Shown here one piece after another: positions 54,535 through 64,000 of a stretch of DNA of 64,000 nt. Made by a program: the position numbers and the translations under genes. Origin of the DNA: Phymatolithon calcareum (Eukaryota; Rhodophyta; Florideophyceae; Hapalidiales); contig OZ345372.1 of the NCBI GenBank assembly GCA_977006965.1, forward strand, positions 2,480,001-2,544,000. The letters run 5' to 3'. Positions within the stretch are counted from its first letter, which is position 1; every line of letters starts with the position of its first letter. The notes under the pieces are model-generated. The model did no database searches, was not told the origin of the DNA, and saw nothing but the letters and a program-made list of their open reading frames with translations.

Positions 54535-57135
54535 ATGGAGGAAGCACAGAAATTTCTGCGCCAGGTCCACGATGGTGCTCCCGTTACCGCGGTTGAGGAC
54601 GCATTGAGCACAGTCGCGGACGCTGTGCGGCGCAACAAATTGGAGTTGACCGATTACTCCGCGTTGCTACACACTCTCGCAGATCGCATTGCGCCGTACA
54701 TTTCGAACAACTTCATGTCTGCCACATCCACGGTCGCTGAGCACTTTGACTCTATTTTTCTTCGAGGTCCGCCGGCACCGGCCTTTATAGCTCTCACCAG
54801 TTCACTGCGCAGTGGCGTTCCTGGTGCAGATGTCCTCGCACGCACAGCCCTTTTCTTTGCAGGTGCGCACACGGATGGCTGTCGCCGTCTGACCACTGTA
54901 CTCACCGACGCCCCTCATGAAGGCGCAGCACCCTCCGTAACCGCAGCTGCACTCGCGCATTTTCCCGCGCGCATCGCCAACGCTGTTTCCGGCAGAAATT
55001 CTGAGTCGGAATTGCTTGATGAATCTGAGCACGCCCGGACGCTCACCCTTGCCATGCTCGACATCCCTGAAGTGAAGGACGCCGCGCGTGACGCGCTTGT
55101 TGCAGCTCTTCTACGCGCGTTGACGACACTCGGCCGCGCATCAGACATTGTCGCAGCGTGTGTGGCACACGGGGATGCTCTGCGAGCGTCAAATCTTGTC
55201 CTCACCGCACCGGAGACCTGTGCAGCAGCGCTGTTGCGCGCATTTCTGGAAAGTCCGACCCGTGGACCGTTTCCAATCCGAGTTGCATCCGACATTCTTG
55301 CGAAAAGCGCGACCGCGCGTACGGCAGCGCTGCACGCGTTCCCGGTCCGCCGACCGCTTCTGCGACTCGCGCGTGTGAGTGCCGCGCGACTTGTTTGCGC
55401 GATGCACACAGCGGGTGGGAAAAATGCGGCGGAGCGCGGCTTGGGGGAGGTAGCGGCGGTTTGGGGCAGAGAGCGTTTTGCGAGAGATGCGGATTTTAGG
55501 CTGCAGCGACAGACAACAAGGGTGCTACTACTGTACATGCGCGTTTTAGGTCGCGGGTCGATGAATGTAGAGCATGACGCCATGTTGACGTTGGCGCGTG
55601 GCGTCACGGCAAGGTTGGGTCACGGGGATTCGAGAGTGCGGCGGTTTGGGATGGTGGTTGGAGAAGCGTTTTCGAGACTTTGTGGAGATGCGAAGCCGTT
55701 GAAGTTTTTAAGAACCGATCATAGCGATGGTGCGGGTCCCGACATTGAAGGGGATTGTGATGGAGATAGTGATTTTTCGGATATTGCCAATGACGAGGCA
55801 TACGACTGCTTTGCTGGTGACGAGGAAAAGGAAATGGATTTGGCAAATGGGAGCGATAAGAACCCGCGGAGACCAGAACATTCTGGAAAGGGTACTGGTG
55901 GGAATGCTGGGGTAGGAAGAGGACATCAGCAGTCTAGAAGATGGGAATGCGACGATGCAAGTGATGCAATACCAGAGGAGTGGGAAATGGAGGACGATTG
56001 GGACAGTTTGGAAGCATTTTCACTGAGCAGCGAGTGCGACGGCGAAGAGCTAGAAGACCGCTTGCGGGCGCGTCGGAAGGATTATGAAGAAATTCGCAAG
56101 AAAGTTGCGGCACCAATGTCTGTATCGCGAATTCTCGGTTTGCTACGGTCCGTCAATTCCGGTGAAGATGTGCCGCTCTTACAGGAAAGTGAGCTTGTGT
56201 GCGCCACACTCCGCACTATTGCATCACGGGCGGGGGAAGGAGTAGTCAACGACACTTTGTACATGTCTGCAAGCGAAATGTGTCGCGCGGTGCTGCTCGT
56301 TGAGGCGGAACGCTTTCCTCCAGAAGAGGAGAAGAAAATCGCTGCTGCACGCAGCGATGCGCTGGCGGCACTTACTCAACTTGACATTGCCAATGTTGGT
56401 TCAATGCTCATCTCTAGCGTCATCCTCAGCTCCAACTCCGACGGCCGTCGCCGTTCAGAAGCGCTTGCACTTTTAGCGGACTCTGCGCGTGCAGTTAGTG
56501 AGCGCGACTCGGGGACTACCACGACGCCTCCCGCTTACTTTTCCGAAAGTGCAGAAATGTCAGGCACAGTGACACGTCGTCTGGAGCGCTCGTTGGCAGC
56601 GAAGCGGGCACAGACCGCTCCCGAAGCCGCCGTAATTCAGCGGCCAAATGCGCTGACGGTGTGTGCGGGGCGACTGTTTTTCCTGCTTGCGAACGGTATG
56701 ACGGCATCCACAGACGCAACCTCACTCGCATCACTACCTGAGCGGGACCCTGGGTTATTCTCACAAGCCTTAGCTACGCTAAGTGCGTTGGTGTCGCTAT
56801 GCGGGGCGGGGTGTGCCGAACGTTCTGATATGGCTCGGGCATTAGCGGAGCTAGCCGCGCGTGCGAGTGGTCATTCAGACACTTCCGTGCGGCGCGCCGC
56901 TGCGCTCGCGGCTGGTGCGGCTGCGGGTGCCACTACGTCATCCGACGTGGTGAGGGACACGGGGCGAAGCGGGCTTGTTCTTCGCATGGACCCGGGCGGG
57001 GATGGCGGTGGTGACCTGATGCGATGGTTAGGTAATGCGGTTGAAAATGATGGAGACGTGCTGGTGCGGCGGTTTGCGGGCGTAGCGCTTCGCAAGTGGC
57101 AGCGCGTCATTGCAGAGGTGGCTGGCGGGGAGTGA
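54535..57135 (+). CDS. TELO2: TELO2 / Tel2, telomere length regulation protein
   Basis: 866 residues from ATG at 54535; upstream in-frame codons lack ATG. TELO2 is the alpha-solenoid scaffold of the TTT complex (TELO2-TTI1-TTI2), which with HSP90 and R2TP matures PIKK kinases such as TOR, ATM and ATR. The protein is helical throughout. The conserved motif RLGHGDSRVRRFGMVVGEAF (about residue 360) matches the family's R-x-G-M-x-(V/L)-(A/G)-E signature. An acidic low-complexity linker (about 400-510, with GDCDGDSDFSDIANDE) is the usual site of CK2 phosphorylation that recruits R2TP. The PF10193-type domain follows (about 525-640), including PMSVSRILGLLRS and RRRSEALALLADSARAV. A second helical array ends the protein. 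Overall identity is low, as is normal for this fast-evolving family. Confidence 0.8.
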   Translation: MEEAQKFLRQVHDGAPVTAVEDALSTVADAVRRNKLELTDYSALLHTLADRIAPYISNNFMSATSTVAEHFDSIFLRGPPAPAFIALTSSLRSGVPGADVLARTALFFAGAHTDGCRRLTTVLTDAPHEGAAPSVTAAALAHFPARIANAVSGRNSESELLDESEHARTLTLAMLDIPEVKDAARDALVAALLRALTTLGRASDIVAACVAHGDALRASNLVLTAPETCAAALLRAFLESPTRGPFPIRVASDILAKSATARTAALHAFPVRRPLLRLARVSAARLVCAMHTAGGKNAAERGLGEVAAVWGRERFARDADFRLQRQTTRVLLLYMRVLGRGSMNVEHDAMLTLARGVTARLGHGDSRVRRFGMVVGEAFSRLCGDAKPLKFLRTDHSDGAGPDIEGDCDGDSDFSDIANDEAYDCFAGDEEKEMDLANGSDKNPRRPEHSGKGTGGNAGVGRGHQQSRRWECDDASDAIPEEWEMEDDWDSLEAFSLSSECDGEELEDRLRARRKDYEEIRKKVAAPMSVSRILGLLRSVNSGEDVPLLQESELVCATLRTIASRAGEGVVNDTLYMSASEMCRAVLLVEAERFPPEEEKKIAAARSDALAALTQLDIANVGSMLISSVILSSNSDGRRRSEALALLADSARAVSERDSGTTTTPPAYFSESAEMSGTVTRRLERSLAAKRAQTAPEAAVIQRPNALTVCAGRLFFLLANGMTASTDATSLASLPERDPGLFSQALATLSALVSLCGAGCAERSDMARALAELAARASGHSDTSVRRAAALAAGAAAGATTSSDVVRDTGRSGLVLRMDPGGDGGGDLMRWLGNAVENDGDVLVRRFAGVALRKWQRVIAEVAGGE

Positions 57136-57144
57136 ATGTAAGGG

Positions 57145-59455
57145 ATTTTTCTTTCTTTCTTTATTGCGGAAAGATCGCTCACACTTATGGTAAGCGTCTA
57201 GAGCTGTTTTGCAACAGCACCTCATTGTTCAGAAATTTGAGTACGGCTAGGGGTCTCTCACGGCATACCTCTTCTACAGTCTTTTTTCCCACACGGCCAA
57301 TATATTTTCGTCGTGAGGCGGAACGTCCACCACATCGTAGGATTAGGTGTTCGGTAGTTTCCTTGGAACCAGAATTACAGGCCTTGCACACTGGATCGTA
57401 CGGAATTACTTCCATATTGCATCCGCGGTGAAAAGTGGCAACCACTGGGGTGCAGTCTCCAATCAGCTGGTGCAGCATCACCTCTGCTCGTCTATGCGAT
57501 ATGGGAAGGTCTTCTGTAAGAGTTGGAACGACGACTGGATCGAATTTGGAAGGCGGCCTGATGATGGATCTTGCTGCTTCGAGTATCAGAGGAACTTTCT
57601 GGTGGTCCAGAAGGTTAGATTCGTAGATACCCTTTCGAGCTAATTCGTCGGCAGCGTCATTTCTTGGAATTCCACAGTGGCTAGGAATCCAAATGCCTTC
57701 GACAAAGATACCCTTGGACATCAGCTGCTCCATAAGGCCCCAAAGTTTCCGTATCATCTCCCCGTATCCCCTCGGTTCACCGTCAATGGCATCGATAGCG
57801 CTCCTACTGTCAGTGAACCACCGTATAGTGCTTCCAGGTGCGAATGGGATCTTCAACACTTCTTGGAACGCATGGGCAGCGGCAAAGACCTCGGCGTCAT
57901 ATGAAGATCCAACAGCTCCTGCCGTCAGCGCCAATTCCTTCACCATTTCGTTTCCGTTCATCAGCAAAATCCCTGCGCCGTCGACATTAGCAGGTATGGT
58001 TCTATACATGTCTAGCATATCGCCATCCTCATCACAAAGAACCACATGCTGTTTGGAAACGGTTGGAGTGGAGGCATACGCATGTTTGTCACCGTCGTCG
58101 TAGAAAAGGAGAATATCCGGTGGTTTCCCGTGTCGAGTCGAAAACTTCTGTCTTGATGGTGCAATACGTCGAATTTCTTCAGCGTTGCGGTGTACCAGCC
58201 TTCATCCCAGTTCACCGAGACTCGTTCGTCATTTTGAAAATCGCGGATGAACTCGGTGGGTATTTCTCCAACGCTGCCATCTGTTCATAGTTCAATGGCC
58301 GCTGGTTGCATGACTTCCCGGTCGAGTATCAGAGCCTCTGCGGCAAGTTTCTTTTCCTTTTCCCCATCCTTTGCTGACACAGGGGTAAGAAAACTGCAAT
58401 ACTTGTTCTTCGAACGGTCCTTCCCAATTGGTGGATGGAATCCATCTCGCGGGACCGCAAGAATTCCCTTTTCAGAGAGCTGTTGGGTACTAGACTCGCG
58501 CCATGATCGCACATGACTCTTCGGTTTCGCCACACGAGTGTTCATTGCACCTGTAACTGGGGTGTCCGGCGACAATCTTAACGCTTTTTCCATCACCATG
58601 GTGGCCTCCAGTTCTCCAAAATCATGCAGTGCCTTCATGCCAGTAAGCAGCCGAAGTTTCGAAATCTTTGTGGCTTTCAAGCAATCGGTGGAGACTCGAG
58701 CCGCTTCGTTTCTCGCAACTTCCACTTGCTTGATGCGGTTGTCAGCCCCGTGTACCGCGTAGGCCGAGGCTCCGTATAGCGCTACTGGTTCACGGTAGCT
58801 TTTTCGGAATGACTCCATCGCATGTGACTCAGCTCCCCAAGTAGTTCCACTGAGAGCGCGCATGAACCGAGTCTTTGATTTGAGCTTTCTTCCGGTTTGC
58901 GAGCAGTGTTTCTTGAAGCTGAGTTGCTGGTCATAATGGACTCCAAGAAATTTGTAGTCCGCCACCGCCTCGATCACTGCTCCCGAGATGTTGATCATTC
59001 CGCCGATCCGATGCATCGGAGGCTTGGCACCTCGGGCGAATCCTAGGACTTTGCACTTGCGAGCATTGACTGTTATGCGCAATCCTTTGCAATGCTGTTC
59101 CATAATATGAGCAGCTTGGTTGAGTTTGTCAATGACGTCATCCCAGTTTTTTCCGACTGCGTGGAAACTGGTGTCATCAGCAAAGCTGAATTGAACCAGA
59201 CCGTCAAGATTGACATCCAAGTCAGAAATGTACAAGTTGCAAAGACCTGGGGATAGCGAGCTTCCTTGGGGAAGGCCGCAACCAAGAACTCGAGATCTAG
59301 AAGTAGCATTGTTCCTCAACCCTCTAGCTCTCCTGTCCGATAAATAGGAATGAAGCCAGCAGAGTAAATTTGGGTCACACTGGAGGTCCGAGACTTTTGC
59401 GAGCAGCTTAGGAATTACCACTCGATCGTATGCGGCGCTGAAATTTTTATAAACT
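57145..59455 (-). mobile_element. 5'-truncated non-LTR retrotransposon (LINE)
   Basis: On the minus strand the element starts abruptly inside the reverse transcriptase (KNFSAAYDRVVIPKLL near 59451). It ends near 57150 with AATAAAG followed by AAAG repeats, a typical LINE tail. Truncation at the 5' side is the usual outcome of incomplete target-primed reverse transcription. The tail lies about 15 bp downstream of the TELO2 stop codon, so the insertion sits in the TELO2 3' untranslated or terminator region, antisense to it. Confidence 0.85.
57185..59450 (-). pseudogene. LINE reverse transcriptase plus RNase H, broken
   Basis: The RT part (59450-58285) shows GLPQGSSLSPGLCNLYI and the FADD active site in VQFSFADDTSFHAVG. 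It then has the thumb region with ADYKFLGVHYDQQLSF. A TGA at 58285 ends that frame, which continues with TDGSVGEIPTEFIRDF until a frameshift near 58125. The RNase H domain then follows: LLFYDDG, YDAEVFAAAHAF, IRWFTDSRSAIDAI and GIPRNDAADELARKG carry the acidic catalytic residues. A terminal zinc knuckle reads CKACNSGSKETTEHLILRC. RNase H after RT and a terminal knuckle fit the I/R1/Jockey-side clades. No endonuclease domain is present because of truncation. Confidence 0.85.
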
Positions 59456-60080
59456 GTCCTTATGACAGCATATTTCTTCTTAGACCACTACCCTTACAGT
59501 ACTTCTATACTTTTATATTTATCTACCATTATGTTTTTACATGTTATGGCTAGTTACATTAGTTCTTATTCCTTGTTGCGAGGTTTTAATTGTTACTTAT
59601 AGTTGTGATGGCAACTTATAGTAGCAAACTAGCTCCTTATGCCTAGCTGGCAAAATACTCTAGACTATCAATACCTAGTGTCTAGACTATCTTAGAACTC
59701 TATATAAACTTGGAAGCCGGCCCGAAGTCAAGGCCGGCAACCAACTCAGAGCAAGACTACCCCCACCAGAACCACCAGAATCACCAACCTTCACCACAAA
59801 CATGACCCAAACTCAACCGTACCACACGTGTCATCACTCGTGTCATACCACCAGCAAAAATAATTTACTTCTCAAGTAAGTATCATACTCCGCCTTTCAG
59901 TGAAAGAAATGTAAGTGCTTGACCAGCCGGTTGTGACAGAAGGGTGCATGCACATGACACCACACGCCGAAGGATATGTTCACCATCGTATCGTTAAGCA
60001 TTCGCAGCATTGTACGTCGACAAGTTCATCCCTCTTGTAGACTGTTGGAATGTGTCGTACTCACCACACGACACATTTTC
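59456..60080. other. Intergenic, possible LTR-like promoter remnant
   Basis: A TATATAA box at 59701, followed by a Pro/Thr-coding, Cys-poor CA-rich stretch, looks like the start of an LTR or gene leader. No matching second LTR or gene was found. Confidence 0.3.
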
Positions 60081-60084
60081 AAAT

Positions 60085-60219
60085 ATGGATGACATGAACA
60101 AGCTCGGGTTGCTGTTTCAGTACGGCGCAAAAGGCGTACCTGCTGACCCTCTTCGTGCTGCAGGATTGTACACTCGTGCCATCGAGGAAGGTGGAAACGT
60201 CGAACCCGTCCAAAGATAA
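60085..60219 (+). pseudogene. Sel1-like repeat fragment
   Basis: MNKLGLLFQYGAKGVPADPL followed by RAAGLYTRAIEEGGNV is a near-perfect Sel1-like (TPR-related) repeat. The frame stops directly after it (VEPVQR, stop), and nothing similar continues in other frames. Sel1-repeat proteins usually have many tandem copies, so this is a detached piece of a larger gene. Confidence 0.65.
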
Positions 60220-62300
60220 GAACTGTCAGTTTCGGCATGATAATGTCCTGTCACTCGAGACAGTTTCACTCCACCCCAATTGGGGTTAAGTGCCATTGGT
60301 TCGATCGTTGGATGTCATTTGCCTGTGTCAAGTGTTTGTATCTGAGGATGAGTTATCAAGTAACAGTGAAATGCCCTTTTTCGAGCATCGAGTACGATAT
60401 TGTACCTTCATTCAGGTGTGTTAAAAGTATGGGGCGGAGACTGTGCAGGGACAGCCGACTGGAGAGCTCCTGTCCGCTAGAGGCGTCCCAAAAAATCATT
60501 AGCTAGTATGTGTCACCTTCTTCACTGCTGGTGAAGAACCGCTCGATATGGGCATGTCCACCACACGAATCAACACCCACGACCCGTTCGGAGCTTTTGA
60601 GCTGACTTTATTTTTGACCACGTTGCTCTCCACCGTCAAGTAAACACCAGCATTCATCGGATCTGCCTGATAATGCAAAGCACACGTGGCCTCTTGCAGC
60701 CTACTTCTTGCATAGCACATGTAGGGTGTGAGCTCCAGCCTCATTGCCCAGGCTCTTGAAGAATAATGCCTCTATCTAGTTTCCAATCATCTGAACCTTG
60801 GCATCGCAAGCTTCACACACTCTTTTTCGGAGCTCTCAGGACCAGTGGGACAACTGCAACGAGAATGAAATGTTTTTTGAAGTATCATTTTTAAAACTAA
60901 GGATCAACTTTCAAAAACTTTACCTCTGATTCAACGAAGCCCTGAGGCAAATGAAACATAACACTCTCGATCATTCAGCAGAATAAGGCACTGGCCTCCA
61001 ATGGAATTTAGCAATCGAAGGAACACAGTACAGTAATATACAGTCACGATCGAGACAACAGGAATAACTGAAGTGCACACTCTCGGGAAAGTGTGCCCTG
61101 GTTGAGAAAATGGGAGCCACCTCTGTTTTTCGGTCCATGCTGTGCTTTTGCAAGAGCTTCAAATTTGAAGCGCGGCACGGGCTATAAAGGTTGAAGCGGA
61201 AGAGGAGGCCATGCTTTGGAAGCCTAAGTTTGCCGAGTATGGCTTCCTCTTCCGCTTCCACTACTGATTTCAACAGTGCCAGATATTTACGGCGCCTGCA
61301 GTACTGAGCATTGAGCCCGTAATGCGTCTACAGATCATCAAACTTGCATCATGAATCGAGGAGGAAGAAGCATTTTCGATACAGGAACGTACAAGAATTG
61401 ATCTAGAATGGTCGTTTTTTTCGATTTGTTCTGAGCACTCTAAAGAGTGCCTGAGAGATATAAGTGAAAAGAGTTAAGAATGTACAAAAGTGCATCGGTA
61501 ATTCTAAAATATTGTGAATTACTGATGTGCGATTTACTAGTAAATCGCTCAATCCATCATTTTGCACAGTCGAACTTTGAAAATCCGGCAATAAAGGGGT
61601 TATTAGAAAGCAAATCTTTGGACTGTCAGATGCACTGTCTAAGACCACATGGCCCATGCCAACGAGTGTCGCAGCGAAGAAAGCCTTTGAGGACGTTGTG
61701 CTTGGTGACTTCAGATAAATAGAAGTTTCGAACAGACGTTATTAGCATTCTAGCTACGAGATAGTGCATCGTACACAACTTGCGGATTCCCGGCATCTCA
61801 AGACGCAATTTGGCAGCGAATACAATACGCTTCGTCAGAAAAATCTGTCTGACACAGCGCAGAAGTAAATGCGTTTAAGTTGTTGAATGAAACTGATGTC
61901 AGTTATCCTGGGAACAAGCACTGAACTGGTTTCTGATACATTACTTGTTTCCAACCCGGTTCATCCCTTTGAAGGACGGTGGCTGAAGATTGGAGGCGTA
62001 GAGATTTAGATGTTAAGTGATCACGAAGCTAATATCGAGTATATTCGGAATGGCAGCAGAGCGCCACCTGGAGACCGTACGCATGAACCTAAAAAAAGTA
62101 TGAACTGGACTCCGGAGAAATGTTAAGAACGGAAAAGCATTAGACTCTATACTACTCTACAGCGTCACCATAATTGACAATATGGAGAACAACGAGTCCC
62201 TGTATTAGGGACCAGGCGATATACTACAATGAACAAGTTAAGAAAAGTTGCTCCCGTACAGCCTTACGAGTGTTTATGAGGGCTTTCAAATAAACAACTA
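60220..62300. other. Intergenic, nothing firm
   Basis: A minus-strand ATG frame at 60744-60499 (81 codons) is the only plausible small gene and is unrecognised. A hairpin lies at 61193-61258. Confidence 0.4.
61193..61258. repeat. Hairpin with 20-bp stem
   Basis: GAAGCGGAAGAGGAGGCCAT (61193-61212) pairs with 61239-61258 with one mismatch across a 26-base loop. Confidence 0.9.
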
Positions 62301-62319
62301 AACAGTTGCAAAAAAACAC

Positions 62320-62993
62320 TTGCACCGTCGGGGAGATAGGGACAACACGGGAAACGACTGCCAAGGTGTAAATTGCCGTAACGCCCCGGCCGACATACTG
62401 CAGTGTCATTCCAATTGCTGCCGTTGCAGCGATGCTTCGTCTCTCGCCGACAACCCGGCGCTTGTCTTCTCCATCTACGCAATCGCCTTCATTCAGATCG
62501 CATTCATTTACGCCCTCGACTTCATCACCGAAAAGTGGCGCACCATTCGTGAAACCCGTCGTAGGAAAAATTGTATCATGATACAATTTTTCCTCTCGCT
62601 TCCTTCATTGGGATGCGCTATCTTCTACATCGTTGTCCAAATCAATAGCAAAGGCTACAAGGAAGCAGCAGCGGCAATCGCGGTGGCAGTATTCAACAGT
62701 TTTCACGTTTTGCGATCAATATGGGGACTGCTTTTGTTGTACGAATTCAGAAATTGGAACATTTCTGGACAAAAAAATTAATTAGAAAAGTTGCTCCAAA
62801 GCTAGAACAGCAAAAAACACAAACGGAGCCAAGAAGACGGCGAAGGATTCTGAGAAGACTTACTTTTTTGCTCGATGACCGGGGGATCGTGGAAGAGTGG
62901 TCAGGGAGCAGAGTTGAGATAAGCAGATTGCTCAAGAGCCCGGCAGACACAAACCGAGTGTCTTTGCCCGAGGTAGCCCGAGTTCTGCGGTAA
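62320..62993 (+). pseudogene. Possible multi-pass membrane protein, frameshifted or spliced
   Basis: The frame 62320-62781 lacks a nearby ATG, so an upstream exon may be missing. It has three hydrophobic segments: ALVFSIYAIAFIQIAFIYAL, MIQFFLSLPSLGCAIFYIVV, and AAAAIAVAVFNSFHVL followed by WGLLLLYEF. It stops right after a run of seven A (62771-62777). The overlapping frame continues from the same place with a basic tail (KLIRKVAPKLEQQKTQ, then RRRRRILRRLTFLLDDRG) to 62993. A one-base change in the A run would fuse the two into a membrane protein with a cytoplasmic basic tail. No family is recognised. Confidence 0.4.
62564..62593. repeat. Perfect 30-bp palindrome
   Basis: GGAAAAATTGTATCA followed immediately by its complement; it lies inside the membrane-protein frame. 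Confidence 0.95.
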
Positions 62994-64000
62994 GCTGGTC
63001 TTCCTCGGGGCAGGGGCACCAGGACGCGCAAAGTCCACGAGGATCACTCCCCCCTCCCGCGAGTCTCGGGGAGAGCACAGAGCACGCAGGCCGTAGCTGA
63101 TTCGCGAATGGTGCTTATAGGCCCAGCGTGCCGGGAGGGAGAAGGACAGAGGGTTTTTCGGGGCAGAGCGGGACAACGGTTCGCAGGTGTACAAAGTCTT
63201 GCAGTCTCGCCCCGGTGGTTCACTATGCTACCTTACTGCGTTTTCTGTCTGCAGAAGTGCTAGGGCTGAAGGTGAACGCAAGTTATATACTTATAAGCTT
63301 CAAGCGCTGCCGCTTCAGGATCGGCAGCAAGCTAGACTTGACGATGGCGTATTTTAATGTAGACTTGCTTGCATCGTCACACGGGCTAGTATCAAACAAT
63401 GGATAGTTCACGACTTTACTAATCAAAAGCAACAATTACTACGGTTACGAGTCTAGGGTTATCAAAATTTTGTTACACGCAAGGGTGAAACGATTTTGGT
63501 TGGATGAGATATGGTTGGAATTGGGTGAAACAGGTTGAACCCGTTCGATCGAAGAAGCGATGAGTGTGCTTGACTTTATTCAAAGTAGGTTCTGAGTTGT
63601 GTTCCTGTTCGGACTGCTTCGGATCTAACTAGAAGCTCTTTAAGTAGACGCCAGCTTCGCTCAGCGAGAGCGAAGTTGTAGATGGAGTGTGAATGTAGAG
63701 GTATAGAATTGCTGCACATTATCTAAATACACATTAAAAACTGCAATAATGACAATAATTACAGTTACAAAAGCCTCTAAGGCATAAGGACAGCTAGCCT
63801 TATGTCTCCCGTGCAGGACATGCAGCAATAAGGACAGAAAGTCTTATTGCTCTGTGCAGCACCTCTAACACAAGACAATTTAAATCATCTCATCAACTAT
63901 TGGCTAGAAGTAGTCAGAAGAAGTTCAGACGGGAGCCATGAGGCCGGGTGCACGGACTGGGAGTCACAGACCGGGAACCACGTAAAGGAAGCTCCGTTAA
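62994..64000. other. Intergenic, nothing recognised
   Basis: Only short frames are present. 63780-63840 has related AAGGACAG units (AGGCATAAGGACAGCTAG, CAATAAGGACAG) with inverted pieces, perhaps the edge of a retroelement. Confidence 0.4.

Noticed and set aside
59456-59900. Solo LTR with TATATAA promoter
   Set aside because: No matching second copy, TG...CA ends or target duplication could be found in the window.

Overview
The window looks like nuclear DNA of a red alga, most likely a florideophyte of the Chondrus type. The support is a nuclear-encoded phycobilisome linker with a putative transit peptide, compact and almost intronless housekeeping genes, a sulfotransferase next to a GT61 glycosyltransferase (enzyme types expected where sulfated galactans are made), and gene islands separated by long stretches of decayed transposons. 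The species is inferred from content, not proven. The few introns I can place are short (53, 71 and 86 nt) with GTAAGT or GTATGT donors.

Layout. 1-34 kb is a transposon-rich region. It holds a tandemly duplicated unknown gene (2.8-4.0 kb), a ~1.06 kb inverted-repeat element (4.1-5.2 kb) and an apparently intact two-gene PIF/Harbinger-like element (6061-9792). After these come a DDE transposase remnant (13.5 kb), a decayed Ty3/gypsy retroelement with an extra zinc-finger ORF (15.2-19.1 kb) and a piggyBac relic (21.7-22.3 kb). A pogo-type MITE (24.9 kb), a 48-bp perfect palindrome (25.6 kb) and a second Harbinger element with 54-bp terminal inverted repeats (25743-29434) follow. The last part holds a field of AAAGTTTCG motifs, a MITE related to the first Harbinger element, long hairpins and a tRNA-derived SINE with target-site duplication (33.5 kb).

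34-57 kb is a gene island. It contains eIF2-alpha (+), two small uncertain genes (-), a FemAB/DUF482-like protein (+), the phycobilisome linker (+), ubiquitin-activating enzyme E1 (-), a membrane RING-H2 protein with one intron (-), a carbohydrate sulfotransferase (+), a GT61 glycosyltransferase (+) and TELO2 (+). The 42.1-44.3 kb spacer is saturated with TACTGTA/TACAGTA motifs and short tandem repeats.

57-64 kb returns to repeats: a 5'-truncated LINE inserted just downstream of TELO2, a Sel1-repeat fragment, hairpins and a possibly frameshifted membrane protein.

The most useful observations are the paired autonomous and non-autonomous Harbinger elements, the second Harbinger with an intact accessory ORF beside a broken transposase, the SINE, the concentration of TGA stops at likely CGA sites in the gypsy element, the intron that completes the RING finger with a Glu in place of a metal-binding His, and the sulfotransferase-GT61 pair.
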